Part shown: piece by piece, positions 52,730 through 64,000 of the stretch
Layout: each line of letters opens with the position of its first letter
Position numbering within the stretch: position 1 is the stretch's first letter
From: Epithemia pelagica
Taxonomy: Eukaryota; Bacillariophyta; Bacillariophyceae; Surirellales; Surirellaceae
Direction of reading: 5' to 3'
Assembly (NCBI GenBank): GCA_946965045.2
Contig: OX337234.1
Coordinates: 372,001-436,000 of the forward strand
Length of the DNA: 64,000 nucleotides
Notes under the pieces: model-generated
Database searches by the model: none
Seen by the model: only the letters and a program-made list of their open reading frames with translations
What the model was told of the DNA's origin: nothing
Position numbers and translations under genes: made by a program

Positions 52730-54943
52730 ATGGCAGTGCGGACACACCACCACCACCACAATTACACAATGGATTGTTTCATGTCCAATCCAAAGATTGT
52801 CGGTACACGGATGAGGCCATTTATTCCAATTACACGTACATTCGTTTGGTTGTTTCTTTGGTTCCATGGGTTTGTCAATGTCGTCGGGCAAACTCTCTCT
52901 CTCTCTCTCGGTGTAGTAATTGGGTTGGATCTCACTCGCGCACTTTGATCCGTCTTGTTGTTGTTGTTGCTGGTCCTGACAGGTACGAAACGACCGTGGT
53001 GGATGGACCCGTCGTGCGACCGGTGCAGACGAAATTGCGGTTTCGAACGCAACGAACGGTCCCCAAGGTACGACACCCGAAAACAGAGTACTGTTGTTGT
53101 CAAGGAAGGACCATGGTCTCACCCGAAAACCACAAACGATGGTTCTGTTCTTCTTCGTGTTGTTGTTGTTCTTGTTGGTTTTCCTGGCGTTGCTTTGGTT
53201 GGTTGCTTGGTTGTTGTCGTTGTGGAATGGGGTTTTGTCCATGACGCCACAATGATGCACTCTCTATATATACATATTTATCGATACTTGGTTCTCGAAT
53301 CATAGATGGGTGTCATGTTGGTGGGCTTGGGTGGCAACAATGGGAGTACTTGTGTGGCAGCGGCCGTGGCCAATCGCTTGGGCTTGACGTGGGAGACCAA
53401 ACAAGGGACCCAGTCGGCCAATTATTGGGGCAGCCTGTTATTGGCCAGTACGGTCAAATTGGGTCATGCCGCCGCCACCGGAGAGGCCGTCTATACGCCC
53501 TTGCAATCCTTGTTGCCCCTTGGACATCCCAATGATATCGTGTGGGGTGGCTGGGATATAAATCGGGCCAATTTGGCCGAGGCCCTGAAACGGGCCCAAG
53601 TCTTGGAAGTGGACTTGCAACAACAATTGGAACCGTATTTGCGCGAGATTGTGCCGCTGCCATCGATTTACCATGCCGATTTTATTGCCGCCAATCAACA
53701 AGAACGGGCCAACAATGTGTTGCCACCGGACATGACCAAATGGGAAAAAGTCCAACACATTCGACGCGACATTGCCCAGTTCAAGGCGCACCATGACTTG
53801 GATCATGTCACGGTCGTGTGGACGGCCAATACCGAACGCTTTTGTGAGATTCAACCGGGCGTTCATGATACCGCCGATCACTTGTTGCAAGCCTTGGAAC
53901 AAGGCAACGATACGGAAGTTAGTCCGTCCACCTTGTTTGCCATTGCCTCCATTTTGGAACAGGCCCCCTTTGTCAATGGGTCGCCCCAAAATACCTTGGT
54001 TCCCGGCGTTGTCCAATTGGCCGAACGACACGGCGTCTTGATTGGCGGCGACGATTTCAAATCGGGACAAACCAAACTCAAATCGGTCTTGGTCGATTTT
54101 CTCGTGTCGGCCGGCTGCAAGCCCGTCTCTATGGTCAGTTACAATCATTTGGGCAACAATGATGGCCGCAATCTCAGTGCTCCCCATCAATTCCGATCCA
54201 AGGAAATTTCCAAATCCAATGTCGTGGACGATATGGTGGCCTCCAATGCCATTTTGTATCCTCACGTGAATAAAACGGAAAACAAGGACACTACTAGTAC
54301 ATCGGGTCATCCCGATCATGTCGTGGTCATTAAATACGTTCCCTATGTGGGAGATTCCAAACGGGCCATGGATGAATATACGTCAGAAATTTTCATGGGT
54401 GGAACCAATACCCTCGTCATTCACAATACCTGTCAAGATTCTCTCTTGGCCACACCCTTGATTTATGATTTGATTCTCTTGACGGAATTGTGTTCCCGGA
54501 TTCAAGTCCAAAAAGTGGACGAACAGGACGATTCCACCTTGGACTCGGTCGTGGACAATGACAATGACAAGAATACCACTGCTTGGGAACCCTTTCATCC
54601 CGTCTTGTCCCTCTTGTCCTACATGCTCAAGGCACCCATGGTTCCACCGGGTGCACCCGTCGTCAATGCCTTGTTTCCGCAACGAGAGGCCATTACCAAT
54701 GTCCTCAAGGCCTGTCTGGGATTGCCACCCGAAAATTACATGACCTTGCAACACAAATTTGCCTCCTCCCTCCAACAGCAACACGACGAAACCATGCGGC
54801 GACGACAACAACAAGAAGAAGAGCAAGAAAAACAGACTAGTACCAATGGCGTCTCGCATACCACCACCAATGGAGTGATGCCTACCAGGAATGGGCACGC
54901 CACAAGGAATGGCACTGGACAGTACCAGAATGGAACTCACTAG
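52730..54943 (+). pseudogene. INO1: Inositol-3-phosphate synthase, copy 2, start codon lost at the duplication junction
   Basis: Exon 1 remainder to 52835, exon 2 52983-53067 and exon 3 53306-54943 correspond to copy 1 with conserved splice sites; exon 3 encodes 545 residues with all INO1 signatures intact. The junction at 52730-52743 replaced the first eight codons and the leader by CRN 3' flank. The INO1 frame runs back upstream to a TGA at 52648-52650 without any in-frame ATG; the ATG at 52730 is out of frame. The next in-frame ATG is the first codon of exon 3, which would lose about 72 residues. The frame differs from copy 1 by few substitutions (for example [10 protein letters not shown] to [10 protein letters not shown]). 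It may be a recent pseudogene or use a new upstream exon. Confidence 0.75.
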
Positions 54944-55931
54944 ACAAGAACTGTTGGATGTATCCGTTTATTTCCTGTTTTGTTTGTTTCTTGGCCCAAT
55001 CTATTACTTACATGTTTGACACCCACAATTCTAGTTTCACCAGCACACCTTCGGTTCCGTTTGGGTCCACACACGTTATAATACAAAGTGTGGAGACCAA
55101 CGGGTTCCTCCCATACCTTTCACGCAATTCCCATTCCGCTATAGTATACCGACCACACAACTGCCATTACTGTGTGATTACACACGTTCTCCACCGACAC
55201 ACACATAGGCAAAGTGATGACACGATTCTCTCCTGGAACGACTACTGGATCTCCATGGCTGCCTGCCGCATACAATATGTGGGACAGCTGTTCCGATGCA
55301 GTGATATTCACCAGAAGGAGAACATGATCTCCAAATTCCCAAACGTATAATGCACTCCAATAATCATAGAGCAGATTACCAGTCGTAGTTGTGGAGAATC
55401 GTAGGAATCCAAACACGCGTCCGACTACGTACTGCTTGGAGAAGGATCACTGGTCACACAATGAACAAGCTTGTACTTTTGATGATACCATCATTCGAAA
55501 GGGAGATGCAGATCCTTAGTCTCGCCCATTCACACTTGGCATTGCTCGTCTATACATACATGACAGAGGCAAAGGAACATACACGTTTACAGTAATATGA
55601 TTTTTAACTTGAATCGCCATTGCGTTCGGTGACGCAGCGCACAATTCACCGAACACGGAAGCGACAGAGAGTAAAAGAGCTAGTATAGCCATGCACAAAC
55701 AACACCCGGGACACCACGAGACACTGCATGCTTCACAAAACAACCAAGAGACGAATACATATGCCTGTCCACAGCAAAAGGGGCTTTCCTCGGCGGTCAC
55801 CTTTCTCCTACATATTGAATGCCGACAGTCTTGCATTTATCCCTGGTCATTTGTTTTGTTCCACACGTGCTACACATGTCTCTTTTTTGCTTGGACTGTT
55901 GCTGGTATCGTATTCTTGGACGTGAGACCAA
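54944..55931. other. Convergent intergenic region between INO1 and kinase, unit 2
   Basis: It is a copy of 43499-44492. No gene is seen. Confidence 0.5.
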
Positions 55932-58762
55932 CTACAGCACTACGCAACAACAGCCAGCATTTTGTTGAACAGGCAACAATGGTTCTCCTGTTTCCCGCTC
56001 GTAAATTAAGAATTCAATCACCTCTGTGGCATAGGCGCGGGGATTCGTCCAATCCCAGTTTCGATAGTAGGTTTCATCTTGTTCGGTTAACACCGTTTCT
56101 TGATAGGTCTTGTCTTCGACAAAATTACCAATTTCGGCTTGACTGGCCGCATTGACATCCTTGGCTGGTACATAGGGAGGCCGTTTTCGATCGGAAATGA
56201 TGGATTCCCAATTGACATTGCGAAAGTAGGGATGGGCCATAATTTCTTCGCATCCACCCGTGCCCAATCGCTTGTGTTCGTCCTTTTCCAGTAAGCGCAT
56301 ACACAAATCTTTGGCATCCGGTTCAAAGTATTCCTTGGGAAAATCTGGTTCCATTTCCAGTGTGGCACAATCAATGGCTTTTTCCTTGGTTTGTTTGCCC
56401 TTGGACAAGCCAAAGTTGAGAGCGGCTTCGGATCGGAACGGATTGGCCCCGCAAATGAATTCGGTGACACAGCACCCAAAACTGAACCAATCGACCGTGT
56501 GTCCATAGGGCATGCGTTTGCCACGCTTGTCGCGACGCAACATTTCCGGGGCCCAATACCCACGCGTACCCGCGGCGCCGTGCAAGGTGGGAGTAATTTT
56601 GGTGGCCAAGCCCAAATCCGTGATTTTGACACGACCGTCATCGGCCATGAGACAATTCTCTGGCTTCAAATCGCGGTAGACATAGCCTTGATCATGCAAG
56701 GCTTGCAATCCCAACATGATGCGGGCTGCGTAATATTGGACTTCTCGTTTGGGGAAGCGACCCTTTTGGTGCAAATGGAAACCCAAATCACCACCCGTCA
56801 TGAGATCCAATATCAGATAGACATCGTCCTTGCTATGAAACGAGTATTTGAGATTCACCACAAAGTTGCTTTCCACAGCAGCCAAGGCAGATCGTTCATT
56901 TACTGCCAGTGTTTCTGATTTCTTCATTTTGATCCGTCTCTTGTTCATGACCTTCATTGCATAGAGTTTTCCGGATGTACCCTTCTTGCAAGCTACGAAG
57001 AAAGGAACAGGTGAGAACCAGTTGGATGCCGTTGTCAACATGTGTGTGTGTGTGTGGCTTGTGACGGTTCCTGCAAAACCACACGTTGGACGACCGTCTC
57101 TACCACAAAAAGCGCAACGACAGACACACACACTAGCACTACTAGAGACATGTACGTACCATTGACCAACCCAAAGCCTCCTCGTCCCAAGACTCGCATG
57201 ATATAAAAATCTTCGGGTACAACGGGTCGATCCTGATACCACAAGAATTGTTTGGCCTTGAGAAATTCTTGCGATTCCAAAAACAAGTGCCAATAATCGC
57301 GTCGAAGCGATTCCATCACGACCGTTTCCGCCTTGTCAAAGAGGCCATCGTAGACGGCTTCTTTTTGCGATTGCAAAAATCGATGTTTCAACAATCGCAT
57401 ACTCATGGTGGCCTCTCCAAATTCTTCCACCGACAATCCCGAAACACTCCGTTCTCCCATGAGAGCCGGTGGCGGTGCCTTGCGCGGTGTGTGGGAGGAA
57501 GAGCCCATCGATGCCGTGTCGGTTGTCGTATTAGTGGGAGCAGCAGGAGCAGGAGGACTGCTATTACTGGGCGGTTGGGATTGGGGAGGTTGTCCATGAT
57601 TGGACGATTGAAAGGATAAGGACGAGGACGCAGCCGTATCGGCATCCTTGACAGCCTTGGCTTCGGCGGATTCCTCCGGTTTGGTGGCATCCGTATTAGG
57701 GTCAAGTGTTTCCACTTGTGGTTGTTGTTGCTGTTGTGGTGGTGGTTGAGGTTGGTTCCATCCAGATGATGATAGGGTCGTCGGATTGGCGGTGGGGACT
57801 GTGGCATCGGTGGAAGCCGATGCCGATCCATCGGCCGTCGTTTCCTCCGTAGTATTCGGTGGTTCCACGGACGACGATCGTCCTCCTCCGGTACTGCCAC
57901 CACTGCTACGTCGCGTCGATCGTGGTTTGGACGACGACAGTGTCGTTGTATTCGTAGTCGTAAAGTCACCACTGGCCGTACTACTGGCCGACGCTCGTCG
58001 TCCATTGGATCCATGGTGTGATGGTGGGTGTCGTGATTTGGCGGCAGCCACGGCGGCTTCTTCCTTTTCCTTTTCTTCCCATTCTCTCCAATCGTCAATC
58101 AAATCGTCCAAAGTGGCATCGCGAATGCCAATCAAGGATTGACTGCATTTGGGATAATCGCAATAAATTCGAAAGGTTGCATCTTCTTTTAAATAGGCAT
58201 GGGTCGATTGGCGATCGTTCACGATTCGTTCCAAATCGCATTCGTCAATTTCCGTCCGCGGTGGCAATTGCGTCGTGCCCACGGCCCACGCGGCTGCACC
58301 CGCCGCCGATTCCGCCACCAAATTCCCATTGTTCGTGGCATCTTTGGGGGCTGTCGTCGTTGGATTCGTACTCGTCGTAGCAGCCGGTGTTACGGTTGCT
58401 CCGGCGGCGGGCGGTGGACTGGGTTTGACCAAAATGTAGTGTTCCAAAATGGCTTGGGCTTGTTTGCGTCGCGATCGGCCGCGCAATTTTTTGAACCTCA
58501 ACACATCTTCGCAAAAATTGAGACGCACATAATCGTCGTGATGTTGTTTGATAAAACTGGAAAACAAAAAGACACAAATGGCCGATTGTTCCAAAAAGGA
58601 ATCCAAATTGCCCAAACTACGGGCCTTGGTTTTGGACCATTCCACCAACAATTCATCCGACGACGGTGTCTCCCAGGGCAAGACGGGTTTGGGTCCATCG
58701 TCTTGCGTATTGATCGCATTCACGTATTGGGCGTCTTCAATGGCATCCTGTAATTCTTCCAT
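55932..58762 (-). CDS. GRK-like kinase with RGS-homology domain and CAAX box, copy 2 (two exons)
   Basis: Exons 58762-57160 and 56992-55932 join across a 167-base intron; both exons have exactly the same length as in copy 1 (1603 and 1061 bases), so the product is again 887 residues. All kinase motifs (GRGGFG, YRDLKPEN, TDLGLA, GYWAPEM) and the terminal CCCVVL are intact. The intron happens to be open in the kinase frame and has a shorter CA tract than copy 1. Protein changes are concentrated in the low-complexity linker, as expected for selection on the domains. Both copies look functional, so gene dose has probably doubled. Confidence 0.85.
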
Positions 58763-58951
58763 GATGAAGAATCCGCCGGTAGTCTCTGTATATCGTGCTT
58801 GGTTCTAGCAGCACGATTGTGGTGGCTGTGGTTGTTGGTTTGTCAATAATAATTCTTCGGATTATATATCCTCGACAACAGGAACGGTTCTCACCTCCAA
58901 ACGGTCAAGGAACCAAAAGAGACGAATGGATGCCTTTTCGTTTGGATCTCT

Positions 58952-60424
58952 CTACAGAAAATATATAGCAGCAGTCACCCAAACAATCGGTTCTGGTTGT
59001 AGTGTTGTTGTTGTGGTGGTTGCAGTTGTCGTGACACCCCGAGCCGCAGGAGGAGGCGAGGGGACGGAGGAGGACGACGAATCGTCGTGGTACAAATGCG
59101 ATGCCGAAGACACGTCGTCGTCGTCGTCTTGATGAGAAGAGGATGGGGTGGCCCGATTCCAAGGGTGAAAGTATTCTTCGTCTTCTGTTTCTTTGTTTTC
59201 GTCCTCCAATAATTGCGTCCGTGGTTCTTCTTCCTCCCACTGACTGGTCCAGATTCCTTGATCCACGCACAACCAATCCATCCACACATATTCGGGTGGT
59301 GGTTGGGATTGTTGTTGTTGTTGTTGGGTGATTTCCTCCTGCCATTGGTGCAAGCGTTTCTGAACCAACGACAGGGGAGATTGACCCGACGCGGACAGGT
59401 AACTGGTGGCGGGTTGTGTCATGGTAGGATTCGTAGTACTCGAACGATGGTGGTCGTCCACCTTTTTTTTATCCCCTCCCGGGTGGTCCCCAACGACGAA
59501 TCGTTCGTGGTTCGACACCGTCGTCAAACGAGCAGCAGCGGTAACGAGTTGTGGCACGTGGTGAATCAAGGGTCGAAACAAGTGTGTGTTGTTGGTGTCA
59601 TCGGAATGTTGTTCTTGTTGTTCTTGTGGTTGTGGTTGTAATGATGATTGAGGAGCCGTACTGGCAGTCGTTCGATAGATCCATTCCAAGACGGCCACGC
59701 GTCGGACAAACCAGAGGGGACACTGATAGTGACAAAGCGTTTGCCAATAGGGCAATTGGCACAGCACCGAGACGCACCAATCGAGACGAACGCCCCGTCG
59801 ACTAAACCACCCATGGTCGTCCTTGTTGTTGTCAATGTTGTTGTCGTCCTCACTCGGCGAGACTCTGGATGGTGGTGGTGGTGGCTCTTGTGGTGGTGGT
59901 TGTTGGTTCAACTCGGCAATTAACTGGGGAATGGGTTTCAACGAATGATTGGGTAGCCCAATGGCTTGATTGTACAATTGACGGGCCAAGTGCCATTCTT
60001 GTTCCAACGTTGTCGTTATTGTCGTCGTAGTATTCTGACTGCTGATAGCCGCCTCATACCAATCGTCAAACGTGTCGTACTGCGGATACGACTCTTCTGG
60101 TTCGGTTTCGTCGGAATGGGAGGATTCGTCGTTGTCGTCGTCCCTGCTGCTTTCGTCGTCATGGTCACTGTCGAGCGCCAACCGCAGAGTCGTATCGGTT
60201 TCTTCCAAGGCATCCTTCTTTGTGTTCTCGTCGTTGTCGTCCTTCTTGGGTGGTGACCATGGATCCGTCGTGTGCTGCCGCGGTTTGGTAGGAGTGGCCG
60301 CTGCTGCCGCCGCATCCTCCTTTTCAGTGGTTTTGGTGGTTCTTGTCGTCGCGCTCGTTGGCTGCGGTTTTTGGAATCCAGTGGAAGCGGGGGTAGATGC
60401 TGGTTTCGACTGTCGACACCCCAT
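58952..60424 (-). pseudogene. Truncated HET-like/TPR N-terminus, unit 2
   Basis: 490 codons, identical in protein sequence to the fragment at 47527-48999 as far as I can compare. The same break point and the same fused tail show that truncation happened before the segmental duplication. Confidence 0.6.
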
Positions 60425-61238
60425 GATGCTCCTCTTTTTCCCTCTCCCACAATTATGGAATGCAGCAATACGTCACTCGGGTCCGTCTCTCTCTCTCTCT
60501 CGCTTGTTTCCAGCCGAGGGAGAGTTTCTCGAATGGGTTGCGAACGCAGGCGGGTGCAACTGTCTTTCTATATATGTGAGAGAAAAAGGACCGGAATGGC
60601 AGACACTCTCGACACGACAAGAGTTCCAAACACAACTCTCTGCCTCTGTCGTGTGCTGGTGAATGTGCCTCTTCTTCTTCTTTTCTTGTGGTCTCTTGTT
60701 GTTGGATGATAGTCTCAAACTCCAAACGGCTCGATTCTCGTGGTTCCAATGATGATTCCACAAAGATTCCTGGTGTGCGGCGCGTCCAGATCTCATCGCC
60801 ATCGCCATGGTCGCATGTGTGGGCACGAGACGGCACGCGTCGAATCTCGAGCGGTTGAATTCCAGTAAAATCTGATGTTGATTTTGAATCAAATAGAGAA
60901 AGAAACGCCTGGGTAGTACAGAGTCCGGAGCCGACCTGCATGCAGAGCCTGCCATCCCTGCGGGACAGCCCGCCACGCCACCAAAGAGGCGCGACGATAG
61001 TGCACCCGGTGCACTGGAACACACATGTGCTATTGTCGCCCAGAAGGAAGATTTCCACGATACTCCCTATCTACCGTAGATACGGCCTCTTTTGAGAATG
61101 GCTGAATAGTCGGGTATCGAAAGCTCTAGGTAGTCGAGAAAAACGGTCCACGGCGCCAGATCTGCTTCCACCCATGTATATCGTCTCACACAGTTCAATT
61201 TTTTTTGTATGCAACGAGCAAAGGTCGTAGAACTCATC
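60425..61238. promoter_or_regulatory. Shared head-to-head upstream region, unit 2
   Basis: It is a copy of 49000-49780. Between 60560 and 60700 it resembles the 35 kb copy more than unit 1 does (TATATATGTGAGAGAAAAAG and CCTCTTCTTCTTCTTTTC are present here and at 34.7 kb but changed in unit 1), which suggests gene conversion or loss in unit 1. Confidence 0.55.
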
Positions 61239-62889
61239 ATGTCGAGCGACGAGCAAGGAAACATGCCTGAGCAAAGTGTTTGGGTCAAGGTCATCCAAAA
61301 GACGGGTGAAGACAATTACGTGGACCTCGGAGATCCGTTTCAGATAGTGCCGCGTCCGGCGAACGTGAGTCACTTGCGCGAGAAAGTCAAGGAAAAGGCG
61401 GCAAACAACCTTGCGCATGTTGACGCTAATGAACTCCTTGTCTACCGTCTCAACAACGAAGTCAGACTGCCGGACGACAATCATGCAATCTTTTCCATGA
61501 ATGGCAACTGCACGAAGCTTAATTCAATGACCCGAATGGAATCATTGCAACTACGAGAGGACGAGAATTTGATTGTCGTTGCTCCGAAACCACAACAGCA
61601 GCAGCAGCAGCAGGTAAGTTTTGTTCATGCTTGATGAACTGAACTGAACTGAATTTGATTTCTTTTAAATGGTCGATTCTGTTGATGCATGTTTACTCAA
61701 ACTGTATATATGTTTGTCTTTTACTCATTTTGAAAATCATCAAATCTTGGAACCTTTGTGCGCTTATCGTCCGCAGTATGCTCGACCACCTCTACATCCG
61801 AACTCAGTCGAACCCACCAAGAACCACGACACACACAACATCATGAGTGGGACCACCAATGATGAAATGAATGAACAACAAAAACAACAGGCGAATGATT
61901 CGGAGGATATGAAACGGAAAATTGAAAACATAGAGAAAATGATGATCGAGTCAAAAACGGATGACAGAAACATGTCGAAGGCGAACACTGAATTTGCAAC
62001 CGATCTGTTGACCGGGCTGTCGATCTCCTGGCGTAACGCCGTCGCCAACATGAATGTCGGAGTCGGATCTGTTGTAGGAAATTTTGAATGGGAGCAAGCA
62101 CTTTTGACGGGAGGAACAGGAAAACTTTCGGAAAATGATGGGACCCCATTGGCACTGAAATGGCTCTTTGGTAAGTTGGATCAAGCGCTTGCTGTGGACG
62201 GCAAGAAGCTAGGCATAAGAGACGTGAAAGGAAAGAAATTAGCACCTATCAAGGCCGATCGAAAGGTGGCAAACGGCAAGTCTGACGGATGTGTTACGGA
62301 GGAATCAATGCTCGTACTTTGTGAGCGGTCTCAGGAATCGTTCTACACATACGGTATGGCACTGGTCGAGATGAAGACCGACAGGACGCCGATGAATAAG
62401 GCCCAAATGTTACTCCAGCTTGCTGCTTTCTCGAGGGAAAGTGTATGGGGGCAATCAACAATTCTGCTGGGTACGGATGGGAACAAGAAATGGTACTTGG
62501 TACAATTTGAGGCCCTCAACAGCATGTTGATAACCCAGTACTATGATGGGCGGGAGTGTTTGAATGAATTTGAATCTCTCCTGAAGTCTTTGAAAACCAG
62601 GGAGGCAAAACTGCGAGGTAGCAAGCGCGCTAAACTTGCTCCAGTATTGGAAGAACAGTTTCAATCAGAACATCATCTTCCTGGGGCTTCTACCCCGGGC
62701 ACAGCTTCTCTAGCATGGACCGATGGAGCGGGAGAAGGCCAGGATGCTGTGGACAAGGCAATAGAGAACGAGGCTCTGTTACATCGACTTGCTAACGCAC
62801 TTGCGGAGTCACCTTTGAGTGACGGAGTCCGCCCATCTCTTCCGGAATGGTCTCTTGCTAAAAATGTGGTTCCTTCATACTATACGTAG
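61239..62889 (+). CDS. CRN effector with PD-(D/E)xK nuclease body, copy 2, full length
   Basis: Exons 61239-61613 and 61777-62889 with GTAAGT donor and GTCCGCAG acceptor give 495 residues. Residues 1-125 are the Crinkler ubiquitin-like header plus Gln linker. About 20 residues of linker follow (including a stretch also found in the INO1 leader), then a charged helix (MKRKIENIEKMMIESK), then the nuclease core with Asp295, Glu323 and Lys325. The C-terminal 100 residues (absent in copy 1) are mixed helix and loop with no known motif. There is no signal peptide, so secretion would need another route; an intracellular role is equally possible. It is divergent from the HET-like/TPR fragment at 58952-60424. 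Confidence 0.8.
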
Positions 62890-63415
62890 AGGGGAAGGAT
62901 TGAAACCATTCTAAGAAAGCTTTTCCCCTAGCTCACACATGCTAACCCCAAAATACAAATGTCACCGCTCAAGATTTTCTGCAATTCTGAAGATCCACAG
63001 CGACTACCTCTGTTTAGAATTAAGGTGTTGTGGAATCGAAATACTGCGCTACCAGCCACCTTAATCCAACTATTAGTCGTATGTACGTCGTCCGCAAACT
63101 GTCCCCCCAATGGAGATTTTTTTCTCGATTCATATCCTATTTTCCATAAAAAATCAGAAAGGACACGCCGGCATTTCCTTGTCACATTTCAAATCAGTTT
63201 GAGCGACCCAGCGTGCATGACGGTTGCCGTTGGTTTTATGAGCTGTCGCTCGCGAGCGTCTGGAATTTGAATCGTGTTGATCAGAGGACGCCCGCCAACC
63301 TTCAACTGTCACTTGCACGCCGGCCATTCTACATGACGATTTGCTTTTGGGACATTTTATGGGGGAGAAGGACAGAGTTCTGTGCGGACGACGTACGTAC
63401 GGTTTATAGGTGGTC
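62890..63415. other. 3' flank of CRN copy 2
   Basis: It is shared with 51432-51776 plus 52549-52729 of unit 1. No gene is seen. Confidence 0.5.
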
Positions 63416-63429
63416 ATGGCAGTGCGGAC

Positions 63430-63910
63430 CAGGGTTGTGAAGTAAAAAGTAACAAAGTCCCAAGTATGTAGAGAATTTTACTTTACTTTTGTGTTTTTTC
63501 GTCATTCCCATTCAATTCCATTCCGACCTCTTACACGACTTCTTATTCCCAAGTAAATCCCCTATATTTGATTATAGTTACTTTCATCCGTTAAGTCAAG
63601 TCTCCTTCCCTATTTGTGTTACTTTAATTCTCGAAGTAATTCTCTCTCCACTGGACCAATGAATTACAATTCCCCTACCTTCAGGCCCAAAGTACTCTAC
63701 AGAAGTCATAATTCTAAGTCTGCGACCCACAGTACGAAAGTCATTTGTTAATGTGTCGTATCAAAAGCAAACACCAAATGACTGTTTGACCCAACAACCA
63801 ACAACCAACAACCAACAACCAACCACTAACAACTTGAGGTGCAAAGATACAAGTACATCCCACACACACAGGCAATACACAATACGTAAACGAACGCTCA
63901 AGACAACAAC
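63430..63910. other. AT-rich region after the duplication, with CAACCAA microsatellite
   Basis: It begins CAGGGTTGTGAAG, which resembles the first bases of hAT-type inverted repeats, but no matching right end is in the window. AAGTAA/GTTACTTT motifs recur between 63440 and 63640. (CAACCAA)n occupies about 63793-63826. The rest is presumably the promoter of the following gene. Confidence 0.4.
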
Positions 63911-64000
63911 ATGGCTCCTCCTACGAAGAAGAAAGCATCGAGACGTTCGTCACAAGACAATAGCGAGGAAGCTCTTGATCCAGCCTCCTCCGCCAGGCTG
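63911..64000 (+). CDS. Start of a gene running off the window
   Basis: ATG at 63911 in a good context (AACAACATGG) opens 30 codons to the window end: MAPPTKKKASRRSSQDNSEE, then acidic/Ser-rich text. The Lys/Arg-rich start may be a nuclear localisation signal. Too short to identify. Confidence 0.45.
   Translation, partial: MAPPTKKKASRRSSQDNSEEALDPASSARL

Larger units (their letters stand above)
41268..52743. repeat. Tandem segmental duplication, unit 1
   Basis: The unit contains INO1, the GRK-like kinase, a truncated HET-like/TPR gene and a CRN nuclease gene, in that order, and is repeated with high identity in 52730-63429. Each end carries ATGGCAGTGCGGAC (41268, 52730 and 63416), so a 14-bp homology marks the junction. 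Unit 1 is about 776 bases longer, nearly all due to 51777-52548. Confidence 0.9.
52730..63429. repeat. Tandem segmental duplication, unit 2
   Basis: The same four genes are in the same order as in 41268-52743. It ends at ATGGCAGTGCGGAC (63416-63429), beyond which the sequence becomes unique (CAGGGTTGTGAAG onward). Confidence 0.9.

Noticed and set aside
63430-63910. hAT transposon starting at CAGGGTTG
   Set aside because: Only one end is visible and no 8-bp target duplication or transposase is found in the window.

Overview
The window reads as nuclear DNA of a diatom, most likely a raphid pennate with an expanded gene set (a Seminavis-like genome is a guess). The evidence is short GT-AG introns, proteins rich in poly-Q, T, S and D, Crinkler (CRN)-type effectors, a GRK-type kinase, SET and TPR proteins, and abundant transposon relics. 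There is no bacterial operon structure, no CRISPR array and no rRNA gene.

Left part (1-14.5 kb): two tandem kelch genes on the minus strand, the first intact but running off the window and the second broken by a nonsense codon; a retroelement RNase H relic; two tandem signal-anchored proteins that look like very diverged GT43 glycosyltransferases; a GPCR-like gene cut short after five membrane spans; and a large P-loop ATPase plus nuclease-like protein (CRN/RHS-type body) carrying an unfamiliar N-terminal header.

Middle (15.5-27 kb): a complete-looking PIF/Harbinger transposon (15561-19029) with matching terminal inverted repeats, a spliced Myb/SANT-like gene, a spliced DDE transposase and a palindrome array between them; a membrane-anchored SET-domain methyltransferase with an apparent +1 frameshift at a 7-G run; several tandem repeats; a USP-like gene relic; and a small hypothetical gene.

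Right part (27-64 kb): a 2491-residue, probably myristoylated protein with a HET-like motif and many TPRs is transcribed divergently from a CRN header exon. This head-to-head pair (HET-like/TPR on minus, CRN on plus) occurs three times (34.5, 49.0 and 60.4 kb). The first CRN header precedes the ATPase-nuclease body. The other two precede a different PD-(D/E)xK nuclease body, so header and toxin-like body have been shuffled. The last two pairs lie inside an approximately 11 kb tandem segmental duplication (41268-63429). Each unit holds INO1 (myo-inositol-3-phosphate synthase), a GRK-like kinase with a prenylation box, a truncated HET-like/TPR N-terminus and a CRN nuclease gene. The duplication breakpoints share a 14-bp sequence. 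The junction removed the start codon of the second INO1, and a nonsense codon shortens the CRN of the first unit.

How the genes may work together (inference): inositol supply (INO1), a GPCR-like receptor and a GRK-like kinase point to signalling. The repeated pairing of an NLR-like membrane-tethered HET-like/TPR protein with modular CRN nucleases suggests a conflict, immunity or allorecognition module that has not, to my knowledge, been described as a pair.
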